A stretch of DNA of 64,000 bases, taken from contig NZ_CP118982.1 of assembly GCF_029024965.1 (NCBI RefSeq), positions 2,170,001 to 2,234,000 of the forward strand. The letters are read 5' to 3'. This document shows positions 1 to 8,998 of this stretch, piece after piece. The notes beneath the pieces were generated by a model. That model was not told the origin of the DNA. It did not search any database and saw only the letters and a program-made list of their open reading frames with translations. The translations under genes and the position numbers were made by a program. This stretch comes from Staphylococcus equorum. Its GTDB lineage: Bacteria > Bacillota > Bacilli > Staphylococcales > Staphylococcaceae. How positions within the stretch are numbered: the first letter of the stretch is position 1; each line of letters starts with the position of its first letter.

Positions 1-465
1 GTTTTGACCAATTAATGTCCCGAATGGTACACCTAAAATATTACTTAAACTTAATCCCATAAACATTAGTGCCATCGCACTTGCACGTTTCTCTGGCCGC
101 ACCATATTCGCAGCTAAAATAGAACCTATACCAAAGAATGAACCATGAGCCAACGATGTAATGATACGACTTGTCATCATAAATCCATAACTCGTACTAA
201 ATGAAGCAGCAAAATTCCCTAATATAAAAATAGCCATTAAAGCTAGTAGTAAATATTTTCTATTCCATTTAATCGTCAACATAACTATGATAGGCCCGCC
301 GATTGCAACACCTAATGCATAACCAGTTATCAGTTGCCCTGCCTGACTTACAGTTACGTCAAAATCCCGTGCAATATTAGGTAATAATCCCATAATTACA
401 AATTCTGTCATACCTATTGCAAACGCACCGATTGCAAGCATCCATATAGCAATTGGATATTTCAT
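1..465 (-). CDS. MFS exporter, AraJ/YdhP-like (3' end cut by window)
   Basis: The reverse strand is open from an ATG at 465 to the window edge, giving 155 residues with no stop. The protein starts MKYPIAIWMLAIGAFAIGMTEF and shows about five membrane helices. The segments GMTEFVIMGLLPNIA, GYALGVAIGGPI and LAHGSFFGIG match the N-terminal half of AraJ/YdhP-type drug or sugar proton antiporters of the major facilitator superfamily. A GGAAGGGAG ribosome site precedes the ATG. The substrate cannot be told from this half. Family is clear; the C-terminal half lies outside the window. Confidence 0.85.
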   Translation of the reverse strand, partial: MKYPIAIWMLAIGAFAIGMTEFVIMGLLPNIARDFDVTVSQAGQLITGYALGVAIGGPIIVMLTIKWNRKYLLLALMAIFILGNFAASFSTSYGFMMTSRIITSLAHGSFFGIGSILAANMVRPEKRASAMALMFMGLSLSNILGVPFGTLIGQN

Positions 466-728
466 TTTTGACTCCCTTCCGAAATCATATTTTTTTCACA
501 TGTTTGTGATTATACTAAAATACAGTTGCCAAAAACAAGGGAGTTGCTTGATTTTCTCCTATTTTTAAAATTAATTCGCTTACATTTAATTTAGCTGTAT
601 TCATTTAATAAATTGCTTTACATCATAATACTACCAAGAAAATTAAAAAAGTTAGCAATCGTCAAAAAAGTTAACAGTGTTTAGAACACTCAATTACCCT
701 TCTTATGACAATAGCTAACTCGCTAATT

Positions 729-1217
729 TTAATTAATTAGTAATGCATCGATAAAGAACCACACTACCATGATAAACATGATAATCCCTTGTGCAACAGC
801 ACTCGCTAAAAATGCTACGATAGACCCAAAACTTGCTTTTAAAGCCTTTGAAAAGTTGGGTTCTTGTATCATTTCAACAACTAATACCGCGATAAATGGA
901 ATAATAATAATTCCAAATGGTGGAAATACAAAGCAACCTACGATTACACCAATGAGCGCCGCATACTCGCTAAGTTTAGAACCACCAAATTTATTTACAA
1001 AATATTTATTCATGATAAAATCTGCTACTAAAATAAACACGGTGAATAAAATCATTGATATATAGAATATCCATGATAAATTGCCATTATGAAATGCGAA
1101 TTGATAAATTAAAAACCCTACCCATAATACAAGCACTGATGGAATAATAGGTTTAATTAAACCTACAAATGCTAAGACAAATGATGCGATAATTAATATC
1201 CATAAAATTACTGTCAT
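729..1217 (-). CDS. DUF456 family membrane protein
   Basis: A 162-residue, very hydrophobic protein with about five membrane helices and glycine-rich turns (GVIVGCFVFPPFGIIIIPF), which is the DUF456 pattern. Function of the family is unknown. It starts seven bases after the stop of the upstream MFS gene (1224-2432), with a GGAG ribosome site, so the two are probably co-transcribed. The facing inverted repeat GTTAGC...GCTAAC near 650-715 may end the transcript. Confidence 0.75.
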   Translation of the reverse strand: MTVILWILIIASFVLAFVGLIKPIIPSVLVLWVGFLIYQFAFHNGNLSWIFYISMILFTVFILVADFIMNKYFVNKFGGSKLSEYAALIGVIVGCFVFPPFGIIIIPFIAVLVVEMIQEPNFSKALKASFGSIVAFLASAVAQGIIMFIMVVWFFIDALLIN

Positions 1218-1223
1218 TTTTAT

Positions 1224-2432
1224 CTACTCCATACTTTCTTCTGTGAATTTTTGATCTTTTGTAAAGTATATTAATATCATACCTAAAAATATAGCTGTCG
1301 CTGATACAAAGAATACATTTCCCAAACCTACCCAGTGACTCATAATTCCACCTAATAAGTTCCCACATAACTGACCTATCACCATCGCGTTAGCAAAAAG
1401 TGTAGATGCATATCCTGGAAAATCTGGTAAAATATCTTGGAAATAACTGATGCCTAAACCAAGTAATATCGCTAAGAAAATAGCTAAAAATACTTGGCCG
1501 ACAAACATCATCACCAAATTTTCGAACACACCAATACTAAAGTAAAACAGGCCACCAAACAATCCACCTAACATCAGTAGCACACGTGTCGTGAGTTTCG
1601 CAGATAAAATACCTAACACGACCATAAATGGAACTTCTAAACCGGCACATAGACTGGCTAAACCACCTACATACCCTTCAGCTTCATTCAAATATTTAGT
1701 GACGAACAACGGCATATTCAATGTATACATCCATTGACCAATATGTAATAAAATAAAGGCTAAAAATGGAACGAATAAGGCCTTATCATGTAACATATTA
1801 GGTGCTTTCGCCTCAATGTGATTCACATCAGTTGTGGTTTGTTTTGTTTTGATATCTTTAAAAAAGAATACCTGTAACATCAGTGTAAATAAAATAATGG
1901 TAACAGTTCCAGTAAATAACCCTGCGTAACCATTAACACCTAATAATAAAGCGCCGATTAACGGACCAAATAAGAATCCAAATGAGAACATGGAACGCAA
2001 TACGGCATTAGCAAACTTCGCTCTATCTCTTGAAGCCGAAACATTGATAGACTCTCTAGCTGAAGCATACATTTGAGGCATTGCGGGCGCGAAAAACCCT
2101 TGAAAAACGGCATACATAACAATAAATATCCATACTTCATGAATATAGAAGTAAATAGAAAAACTAACAGCACCCATTAACAATGCTGTAATGATTATGA
2201 CTTTCCTATTTATATTGTGTGTATCAGAAAAGCGTGCAACAATTGTGTTCATTATAAATTGGCTGATTGCTGCTAATGCTAATAGCAGACCATATTGTGT
2301 AGAAGTCATACCCAAATCATTGGTCGCAAATAAAACAAGATAAGGTACAGTGATTGAAATTCCCATACCTAAAAGCATCATATTGACTACAAATAGTTTG
2401 TAATTCTTAATATGTAATAAAGCACTAAACAT
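1224..2432 (-). CDS. MFS transporter, probable sugar-efflux type
   Basis: A 402-residue, twelve-helix major facilitator protein. The stretch PQMYASARESINVSASRDRAKFANAVLRSMFSF followed by GFLFGPLIGALLLG resembles the central region of SetA/SetB-type sugar efflux transporters, which swap protons for small sugars or glycosides across the cell membrane. The ATG at 2432 has AGAGG eight bases upstream. It lies between a LysR regulator (upstream, same strand) and a DUF456 gene (downstream), so the LysR protein may control it. The MFS assignment is firm, the substrate is inferred. Confidence 0.8.
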   Translation of the reverse strand: MFSALLHIKNYKLFVVNMMLLGMGISITVPYLVLFATNDLGMTSTQYGLLLALAAISQFIMNTIVARFSDTHNINRKVIIITALLMGAVSFSIYFYIHEVWIFIVMYAVFQGFFAPAMPQMYASARESINVSASRDRAKFANAVLRSMFSFGFLFGPLIGALLLGVNGYAGLFTGTVTIILFTLMLQVFFFKDIKTKQTTTDVNHIEAKAPNMLHDKALFVPFLAFILLHIGQWMYTLNMPLFVTKYLNEAEGYVGGLASLCAGLEVPFMVVLGILSAKLTTRVLLMLGGLFGGLFYFSIGVFENLVMMFVGQVFLAIFLAILLGLGISYFQDILPDFPGYASTLFANAMVIGQLCGNLLGGIMSHWVGLGNVFFVSATAIFLGMILIYFTKDQKFTEESME

Positions 2433-2527
2433 ATAACAAACCTCTATTCTACTAAATTAGGTGTCAATTCTCGTATATCACTTAAATAGGCAATGTATAA
2501 ATGATTATGTATTAGCTACTATTGATG

Positions 2528-3382
2528 TTATTCAACATATTCCATCATTAAATTGATAAATGATTCTACTTGAGGCAATTGTAACATGCTAGAATCGTAA
2601 CTTAAAAATGTGGAACGAATCAATGGTTTTTCATCTATATTTACGCGTCTAAATTCAAACTGGTCACGGTCTAAATGCTTCATCATGATCTCAGGCAAAA
2701 TTGTTACACCGACACCATTTAACAGCATCTCTTTACACGTGGCCACTTGATCAACAGTAATCATAGCATGATAATCCTGTCCTATTTGACTCCCATACCA
2801 TTCTTTAATTTGATTAATATAAATTGGATCTGCTTGAAATTCAATAAATGGCATTTTATCAACATCATCGTAACGATTTTTAGGATTAATAAAATAATGA
2901 TCGTCATTAAATAAATGTGTATTACTTAAGTTCATAATTTTATTACCACGTATAATCATCACATGGTAATCTCTATGGTTTGCTTTAATTTGTTCACTCG
3001 AACCTACTTGAACTTGAATCTCTACATTAGGAAATTGGCGTGTAAATAAGTTTAATACTTGCGGTAATAAAGTCTGTCCGATTAATGAAGAACAACCGAT
3101 TGAAATCGTACCGTTGACTTCACCAATGTGCGCTTGCATTTTATCTAAAAATAAACGCTCTTTGTTCAGCATATCTCTAGCATGCTCTATAATCATCGAA
3201 CCTTCTGTTGTAGTAATCAATTGTTTCTTAGTACGTATAAAAACATTTACACCAAAAGTATTTTCAATTGATTTTAAACGTTGTGTTACTGCAGGTTGTG
3301 ATATATATAATATTTCTGCTGCTTTCCTTAGTGTTCTTGTTTCATCTAAAGTGGTTAACAAGCGATAATCGTCAATCTTCAT
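2528..3382 (-). CDS. LysR-family transcriptional regulator
   Basis: A 284-residue LysR-type regulator. The N-terminal winged helix-turn-helix (about residues 3-62; TRTLRKAAEILYISQPAVTQRLKSIE) is textbook. Residues from about 90 on form the effector domain (GTISIGCSSLIGQTLLPQVLNLFTRQFPNVEIQVQVG). It resembles the CysL/CpsY branch, but I cannot name the ligand. The start has a GGGGGAT ribosome site. It is on the same strand as the sugar-efflux MFS gene, 95 bases ahead of it, the most likely target. Confidence 0.9.
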   Translation of the reverse strand: MKIDDYRLLTTLDETRTLRKAAEILYISQPAVTQRLKSIENTFGVNVFIRTKKQLITTTEGSMIIEHARDMLNKERLFLDKMQAHIGEVNGTISIGCSSLIGQTLLPQVLNLFTRQFPNVEIQVQVGSSEQIKANHRDYHVMIIRGNKIMNLSNTHLFNDDHYFINPKNRYDDVDKMPFIEFQADPIYINQIKEWYGSQIGQDYHAMITVDQVATCKEMLLNGVGVTILPEIMMKHLDRDQFEFRRVNIDEKPLIRSTFLSYDSSMLQLPQVESFINLMMEYVE

Positions 3383-3593
3383 ATTATCCCCCTATATTTT
3401 AAAAGCACTTTTAATCATTTCATTGATTGGTTATTATTCATGTTCACTTAACATTTCATAATATAATTTCAAATTTCAAATTATACGTTTTTAACATTTA
3501 TCATCTAGCAGTGTCACTATAACATGATTCACATGATGCTCATACACTGATTCACAATACATGTATCATTCAATTAAATTTGTACAAATAATC

Positions 3594-4328
3594 TTAAAGT
3601 TCTGGTTCTGAGTCGCGATGTGTTGAATGATTTTGGTTGTGATTGCTACTTTGTTGATTGTGGTTTTCACTTTTAATATGCTTATTTGGATGTTTATGAT
3701 CGTGTTGTTTAGCTTTGTATGGTTTATGTTTATGCTTTTGCTCATTATATTTGGCTTTACCATGTAATGGGTGGTGTTGATTTTTTGATTTTTGTTTAAT
3801 CTTGTAATAACAATACATGATTTTATCTTTCATCGTTGAAAAATCAGCCTCAATTTTTATCATTAATTGATGCGCAATAATATATGCTTCGTGAAACTGC
3901 TTTTTAGTAATTTGTCCTTGATCTAAAGCACGTTGTAAATCGTCTTCATCTACAAGTTCATATTCCCCATTTGGCAATACAAGTACATCTAAACATAAAT
4001 CTATTGTACGTGCGTTTCCTTTTTGTGTAACATTCTTAATATTTATATCAAAGTAATATTCTAATGGGTTGCCCTTGTCATCTAGCATCACTGTAATACT
4101 ATATCGTTTTTTTTCGGGCAAGATTTGTAGCCATTGATAGTTATCATCCGCAACAATAATATTTTGGCCCACCACTGTCACCTCTAATGGTTCACGTACT
4201 TTTTTCATCGTCACCAAACCAATAATACCCTTGAACTTGTTGTTGTTTACTTTGACTTCTGTATACTCTTTGTCAATGATACGACGCCAGTGACGCTTAT
4301 CAATATATTTTACTTTCACTGTCACCAA
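3594..4328 (-). CDS. DUF402 protein with histidine-rich C-terminal tail
   Basis: A 244-residue soluble protein. Residues about 1-180 are a DUF402 domain (YYFDINIKNVTQKGNARTIDLCLDVLVLPNGEYELVDEDDL), a fold found in nucleoside di/triphosphatases and FomD-like phosphatases; the acidic residues after LDV and in VDEDDL are the likely metal ligands. From about residue 184 it changes to low-complexity sequence rich in His, Lys, Asn and Gln, with many HK, KH, NH and HN pairs. That tail looks disordered and may bind metal. It is transcribed divergently from the MetE-like gene. Family is confident; enzyme activity is inferred. Confidence 0.8.
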   Translation of the reverse strand: MVTVKVKYIDKRHWRRIIDKEYTEVKVNNNKFKGIIGLVTMKKVREPLEVTVVGQNIIVADDNYQWLQILPEKKRYSITVMLDDKGNPLEYYFDINIKNVTQKGNARTIDLCLDVLVLPNGEYELVDEDDLQRALDQGQITKKQFHEAYIIAHQLMIKIEADFSTMKDKIMYCYYKIKQKSKNQHHPLHGKAKYNEQKHKHKPYKAKQHDHKHPNKHIKSENHNQQSSNHNQNHSTHRDSEPEL

Positions 4329-4456
4329 CTCCTTGTCATTATTATATAAAACTGTTTACTTTATGTCATCTTATGGATTATACTGAACGTCTTCCAATTT
4401 TGTATCACGAATTTAATTATTATTATTGTACTATATTTCATAGTGTAAAAGCGAAA

Positions 4457-4485
4457 TTGACAATTATAATAAAGTTTGATAGATT
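4457..4485 (+). promoter_or_regulatory. Sigma-A promoter of the MetE-like gene
   Basis: TTGACA at 4457-4462, a 17-base spacer, and TAGATT at 4480-4485. The -35 is perfect and the -10 partial. It sits 47 bases before the ATG at 4532. I see no S-box or T-box leader in the short 5' UTR. Confidence 0.6.
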
Positions 4486-4531
4486 TTATCTATATTTTTC
4501 TGAAAATTCTATAAATAAAGGAGATAGTAAC

Positions 4532-5644
4532 ATGGCAGTCATTCAAAGACCTTTTAGAGCGGATCATGTTGGTAGTTTATTAAGACCACAACGCCTAAAA
4601 GATGCACGTAAAGATTATCAAAATGAAGTCATCGATGCACAAGCATTACGAGATATCGAGGACGAAGAAATTGAGCACATCATAGAGAAACAACTAGAAG
4701 TAGGTTTACATAGCATCACTGATGGTGAATTCCGCAGAAGCTGGTGGCATTTCGATTTCTTGGAAAATTTAGACGGTGTCAATGGCTATACTTCTGAGCG
4801 TGGTTTAGCATTTGAAGGCGTTGAAACTAGAAATCATAATGTTAAAGTTGAGAGTAAAGTCGCTTTTAACCCAAATCATCCACATTTTGAACACTTCAAA
4901 TTTTTATATGACAAGGTTAATGGACGTGCAACAGCAAAAGTATCTATCCCAAGTCCAAACCAACTGTTCCATCCAAATATCTTAAATGAAGACATCTATC
5001 CTGATATCGAGGATTATGCACATGATGTTGCTCAGGCATATCGTGAAAGTTTGCTCAAATTTTATGAATTAGGCGCACGTTACATTCAATTAGATGATGT
5101 TTATTGGGCTAACCTAACTTCTGGTTCTCAGAAAACACGTGGCCGTGACCGTACTGAAGCAGACAAAGAAGCAGCACGTCAGCTTGCATATCGTGTTGTA
5201 AATGAAGCAGTCCAAGATTTACCAGAAGATCTACTCATTACTACACATATTTGTCGTGGTAATTATCAATCAACTTGGGCAATTTCAGGTGGCTATGAGC
5301 CAGTCGCACCTTATTTATTCAAAGAAAATTTAGGTGGCTTTTTCCTAGAATATGACGATGATCGTTCAGGTGATTTTGAGCCATTACGCTTTTTCCCTAA
5401 AGAAAATTCAGCAGCTGTATTAGGTCTTTTCACTTCAAAAACAGGTGACTTAGAAGATAAATCTGCCATACTTGCACGTGTTAAAGAAGCACAACAATAT
5501 GTTGATTTAGATCAAATTTGTTTAAGTCCACAATGTGGCTTTGCTTCAACAGAAGAAGGCAATAAACTGACTGAAGATGAGCAATGGAAAAAACTAGCTT
5601 ACGTTGTAGAAATTGCAAACGAAGTCTTTGGAACAGCAAAATAA
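4532..5644 (+). CDS. MetE-like (YxjG/YxjH-type) methyltransferase
   Basis: A 370-residue protein of the cobalamin-independent methionine synthase C-terminal family, alone and without the MetE N-terminal barrel, as in Bacillus YxjG/YxjH. It starts MAVIQRPFRADHVGSLLRP. Zinc-site-like elements are visible: ITTHICRGN and, near the C-terminus, LSPQCGFAS, with a conserved YIQLDD strand between. The ATG at 4532 is chosen over upstream in-frame codons because AAAGGAGA lies just ahead. Expected reaction: methyl transfer to a thiol such as homocysteine; the methyl donor is not evident. Stands alone between a promoter and a terminator. Confidence 0.85.
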   Translation: MAVIQRPFRADHVGSLLRPQRLKDARKDYQNEVIDAQALRDIEDEEIEHIIEKQLEVGLHSITDGEFRRSWWHFDFLENLDGVNGYTSERGLAFEGVETRNHNVKVESKVAFNPNHPHFEHFKFLYDKVNGRATAKVSIPSPNQLFHPNILNEDIYPDIEDYAHDVAQAYRESLLKFYELGARYIQLDDVYWANLTSGSQKTRGRDRTEADKEAARQLAYRVVNEAVQDLPEDLLITTHICRGNYQSTWAISGGYEPVAPYLFKENLGGFFLEYDDDRSGDFEPLRFFPKENSAAVLGLFTSKTGDLEDKSAILARVKEAQQYVDLDQICLSPQCGFASTEEGNKLTEDEQWKKLAYVVEIANEVFGTAK

Positions 5645-5688
5645 ACATACTATACTAACTCGTAAGAAGTATTAATATTAAAATTGAG

Positions 5689-5719
5689 AGGCCTATCAGA
5701 CTTAAAATCTGATAGGCCT
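5689..5719 (+). terminator. Terminator after MetE-like gene
   Basis: Perfect 12-bp stem AGGCCTATCAGA / TCTGATAGGCCT with a 7-base loop. Only a short T run follows on the plus strand, so it may act for both converging genes. Confidence 0.7.
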
Positions 5720-5753
5720 TCATTAATATCTAAATTTTTAAATTAAAGAACAA

Positions 5754-6254
5754 TTAATTTCCAGCTATATCACTTTCGGATAAAGCATAGCGTTCATGTA
5801 TATCTTTTAAACTTGGAAATTGATTATTCAACCATTCTTTACTCAATAGTTCAAAATGTTCAAATTCAAATGCAGGTTGGCACATACAGCCTACAAGTGC
5901 ATAACCATTTTCACCTTCAATTGAAGAAGCAAAAATCGTTTCTTTTGGAACTACATATTGTAAAACATCACCCGCTTCAAGGTCTTTGCCTATTGACACA
6001 CTTTGATAACGTCCATCTGAATGAATCATATGCACTGTTAAAGAATCTCCAGCGTGGTAATACCATATTTCATCTGCATCGATACGATGAAAATGCGATA
6101 TATTGTCATGTGTTAACAAGAAATAAATACTTGAATATACTGGTCTTTCATTTAGATTATTTGATTTAGCTTTGATAATCTCTTTATAATAGCCCCCTTC
6201 TGGATGGGGTTGTAAATCTAGTTGATTAAGCCAATACTGGATATTTTTACCCAT
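5754..6254 (-). CDS. DUF985 cupin protein
   Basis: A 166-residue single-domain cupin of the DUF985 family: LQPHPEGGYYKEI at the N-terminus, then FHRIDADEIWYYHAGDSLTVHMI and LEAGDVLQYVVPKETIFAS, the two cupin motifs that make the beta-barrel. DUF985 proteins are uncharacterised sugar-epimerase-like cupins. The start codon lies one base past the stop of the YebC gene, so the two are translated from one message, probably by coupling, since no strong ribosome site is visible. Confidence 0.85.
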   Translation of the reverse strand: MGKNIQYWLNQLDLQPHPEGGYYKEIIKAKSNNLNERPVYSSIYFLLTHDNISHFHRIDADEIWYYHAGDSLTVHMIHSDGRYQSVSIGKDLEAGDVLQYVVPKETIFASSIEGENGYALVGCMCQPAFEFEHFELLSKEWLNNQFPSLKDIHERYALSESDIAGN

Positions 6255-6255
6255 A

Positions 6256-6972
6256 TTACTTCAAGTCCACATTATGGAAAACGTTTTGAACGTCTTCTAA
6301 ATCTTCTAAAGCATCAACTAGTGTTTCAAAAGCTTCTTGATCTTCTTCAGATAATTCTATATCTGATTGTGGCAACATCTCAAATTCAGCAACCTTAAAT
6401 TCTTCGACACCTGTTTCACGTAGAGCATCTTGAACTTGAGCAAACTGATCTGGTTCAGCGTAAATAATAGTTAACCCATTTTCTTCAACGATATCTCTCA
6501 CATCGATATCTTTTTCCATCAACGCTTCTAACGTATCGTCTGCTGATTTGCCTTCAATACCAAACACAGCCGTATGATCAAACATATACGCAACTGAGCC
6601 TGAAACTCCCATATTACCGCCATTTTTACCAAAAGCTGCACGTACATCAGAAGCAGTTCTATTCACATTTTCTGTTAATGCGTCTACGATAATCATTGAA
6701 CCATTTGGTCCAAAACCTTCATATCTTAATTCATCGTAGTTTTCTTCACTTGCTCCTTTAGCTTTTTCTATCGCTCGATCAATAATATGATTCGGTACAG
6801 AATAAGTCTTAGCTCTTTCTAAAGTTAATCTTAGCGCTTGGTTTGATTCCGGATCTGGTTCACCTGATTTAGCCGCTACATAAATTTCTTTACCGAATTT
6901 AGCATAAATTCGACTTGTATTTTTGTCCTTTTGCGCTTTTTTCTCTTTAATATTATTCCACTTACGTCCCAT
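6256..6972 (-). CDS. YebC/PmpR-family regulator (TACO1-like)
   Basis: A 238-residue protein with the hallmark start [30 protein letters not shown], then [25 protein letters not shown] and [23 protein letters not shown]. This is full length for the YeeN/YebC family of Gram-positives. Family members act as DNA-binding regulators, and recent work on relatives links them to translation of proline-rich stretches; which applies here is unknown. The ribosome site is weak. It precedes the cupin gene directly. Confidence 0.92.
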   Translation of the reverse strand: MGRKWNNIKEKKAQKDKNTSRIYAKFGKEIYVAAKSGEPDPESNQALRLTLERAKTYSVPNHIIDRAIEKAKGASEENYDELRYEGFGPNGSMIIVDALTENVNRTASDVRAAFGKNGGNMGVSGSVAYMFDHTAVFGIEGKSADDTLEALMEKDIDVRDIVEENGLTIIYAEPDQFAQVQDALRETGVEEFKVAEFEMLPQSDIELSEEDQEAFETLVDALEDLEDVQNVFHNVDLK

Positions 6973-7095
6973 ACTTTCATCACACTTTCTCGAAAAATAT
7001 TTTTATTAACATGATATATTATACAATAATTTCGCTCTATTACATAGAACTACGTATATAAATGACAAATAATCGCACCTTATATATTACATAAT

Positions 7096-7145
7096 AAAAA
7101 GACTAGCCATACACAATTGAATTTCATGTGTACCACTAGTCTTTT
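7096..7145 (-). terminator. Terminator after sarX
   Basis: AAAAAGACTAG and CTAGTCTTTT pair around an inner ACACA/TGTGT stem. The minus strand has a clear T run after the stem, ending the sarX message. Confidence 0.75.
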
Positions 7146-7202
7146 AAATCATCTTAAAATATGAATCAACAAGGGACATTTCTTTACTTGAAACTATATA
7201 TT

Positions 7203-7559
7203 TTATTCAGTATATGATTCAATTTCATCTAATAATGCTTCGTAATGTGCAGCGTTCTTTTCATTCATTAATAAATATACTTTACGTTCATCTTCTGTTG
7301 AACGTAGCTTACTCACTCTATCTTGATCAATCAAACGACGAATTGAAGCAAGCACTTTGGTTCTACTCAAATCCAATTCCGCAGTAGCTATTTTTAAAAA
7401 TGGCTGCATCAACATATATTTTTCACTACAATTTTGTTGAACCAATTCTAAAACTGCTACATCATTTATTGTCAATTTATATTTTTGTTCTATGTAATGC
7501 GTTAAACTTTTATATTTTTTATAAACATTTAAAAATTGAGCCTTTTTCTCTTCATTCAT
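7203..7559 (-). CDS. sarX: SarA-family regulator SarX
   Basis: A 118-residue one-domain SarA-family winged-helix protein. The core ELDLSRTKVLASIRRLIDQDRVSKLRSTEDERKVYLLMNE aligns well with S. aureus SarX, with the KxRSxxDERK wing intact. I place the start at the ATG at 7559: GGAGG lies ten bases before it, whereas the GTG at 7568 is only one base from that site. In S. aureus SarX represses agr and promotes ica biofilm. Its usual upstream neighbour rbf is missing here; the next gene is the BI-1-like protein. Confidence 0.85.
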   Translation of the reverse strand: MNEEKKAQFLNVYKKYKSLTHYIEQKYKLTINDVAVLELVQQNCSEKYMLMQPFLKIATAELDLSRTKVLASIRRLIDQDRVSKLRSTEDERKVYLLMNEKNAAHYEALLDEIESYTE

Positions 7560-7796
7560 TGCTATCACACCTCCACATGAAATTATGATGAATGTTTCTA
7601 ACGCTTACAAAAATAACACTGTTTTATTTTTATATTTTTTTATTTGAATCAACATACTTTTATCTTTACGCAATTTTGAATAAAATATTTAAATTTGTCA
7701 ACACTTTTTCATTAATTTAACTAAATTATAATTAAGAACTAATTAGATTGCTCTTTTTTAAATCGTGTCATCACTATATAATTGCTATATAAAAAA

Positions 7797-7838
7797 ACAC
7801 CCTTAAAGTTGATTACTAAAATCTACTTTAAGGGTGTT
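7797..7838 (-). terminator. Terminator after BI-1-like gene
   Basis: Perfect 13-bp stem ACACCCTTAAAGT / ACTTTAAGGGTGT, with seven T on the minus strand after it. Confidence 0.85.
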
Positions 7839-7897
7839 AACATGTTAAATAATTAACTATCAAAAACCAAGTACTTTAACTGTAATTACTTCATACT

Positions 7898-8566
7898 TTA
7901 TCTTCTAAATTTATTCGCTAGTCTTAAAACGTATTTTATAATGTGTAATAAATTGATGAATAAATTAAAGCCCATTTCTCTTGGTGAGAATTGACCCCGT
8001 TTCATACGGTTAAAGTCGTATAAGGTGTAAAGCAGGAACAATAATAGACCTACCACAGTAATAATCGTGTGGAACAATGAATTTTGAATAAACATACCAA
8101 TCAAGCTTGCAACAATTAGGGCTACTAATGTTACAAATAAGTATTTACCCATACTTGCGGCATTGCCAATTACAAAAAAGCCTATAATACCAAACACCAT
8201 AAATCCTGCAATGGCAAGAGTCACATTTTTATAGAATACTTCAGGTCCTAAATTTTGCATATATGTCGTAAATGTTGCGAATGATAGCAATCCTACTACA
8301 ATTGCATATATGTGAGAAATTACTAAACCATATTTACGCGCTCTGTTAAAAATAACGGTGATAAGAACTAAACCAAGTAACACGAAAGATAAAGGCCTTC
8401 TCCATTCCAACGGCAAGTATTGTCCGAAGTAACAACCAATGCCAAAAATAATCCAGTAATAGACAAAAAAGAGCCATACTTTTCCGTAAGCATGAGACTT
8501 AGACTTATCTTTAGACTGTTGTTTATGCTTATTTATATGTTGTGCAGTTTCAGCCAATTGATTCAC
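7898..8566 (-). CDS. Bax inhibitor-1/YccA-like membrane protein
   Basis: A 222-residue protein with a short basic, hydrophilic N-terminus (residues 1-27) and seven hydrophobic helices. The last part, LLFLLYTLYDFNRMKRG then FNLFINLLHIIKYVLRL, is the typical end of BI-1/UPF0005 proteins, with the conserved Asp of the YDFNR segment. Relatives are pH-sensitive calcium leak channels or FtsH modulators; the role here is not known. It is a single gene with its own terminator. Confidence 0.75.
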   Translation of the reverse strand: MNQLAETAQHINKHKQQSKDKSKSHAYGKVWLFFVYYWIIFGIGCYFGQYLPLEWRRPLSFVLLGLVLITVIFNRARKYGLVISHIYAIVVGLLSFATFTTYMQNLGPEVFYKNVTLAIAGFMVFGIIGFFVIGNAASMGKYLFVTLVALIVASLIGMFIQNSLFHTIITVVGLLLFLLYTLYDFNRMKRGQFSPREMGFNLFINLLHIIKYVLRLANKFRR

Positions 8567-8998
8567 TCCTTAACTATAAAAAAATATTTAAATACTTGAA
8601 TATTATAATAACATTAATAACATACTATAATCTTTCAATAAGCGTAATACTTTAACTTTCACTATTTCAAACAATACCAAACATGAACCACATAATTTTC
8701 CAAATCTCTTTAGCTGAGTCTATTTATTTATAACTACAAGCAACTTAATTGTTACAAACACGAAAAAGTTCAATACAATTATCTCTTTATAATGTCTTAT
8801 AAATCGCACAAGAAACGTCTTAAAGGCACTTCATCCTTTTTGTACTCAAATGTTAATAATATTACATCTTTATAACAACACCCACAAAACACCTGATTTT
8901 TGATAGTATGGAACGTGAATTGAGATTAAAGAAACTATCACATATATTTAATACATATCTGCTTTTGGGATATATAGGAATTGAAGGAGGAGTTCTTT
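8567..8998. other. Intergenic region upstream of the LysM-CHAP gene
   Basis: 432 bases, AT-rich, between two divergent genes. The only element I recognise is the WalR box at 8861-8877. I see no gene. Confidence 0.6.
8861..8877 (-). promoter_or_regulatory. WalR box
   Basis: ATTACA-TCTTT-ATAACA; on the minus strand this reads TGTTAT-N5-TGTAAT, a full match to the WalR consensus TGTWAH-N5-TGTWAH. It lies about 120 bases before the LysM-CHAP hydrolase start. The S. aureus orthologue is a known WalKR target. Confidence 0.8.

Noticed and set aside
1153-1368. Small minus-strand frames inside the MFS genes (also 1958-2173, 34155-34430)
   Set aside because: Overlapping shadows of real coding frames with no start signals of their own.
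4373-4531. N-terminal extension of the MetE-like protein
   Set aside because: The added 53 residues do not fit the family and contain the promoter; AAAGGAGA marks the ATG at 4532.
4329-4531. S-box or T-box riboswitch before the MetE-like gene
   Set aside because: The leader after the promoter is only about 40 bases and lacks the conserved motifs.
7560-7568. GTG start for sarX
   Set aside because: It is one base from the GGAGG site; the ATG at 7559 is correctly spaced.
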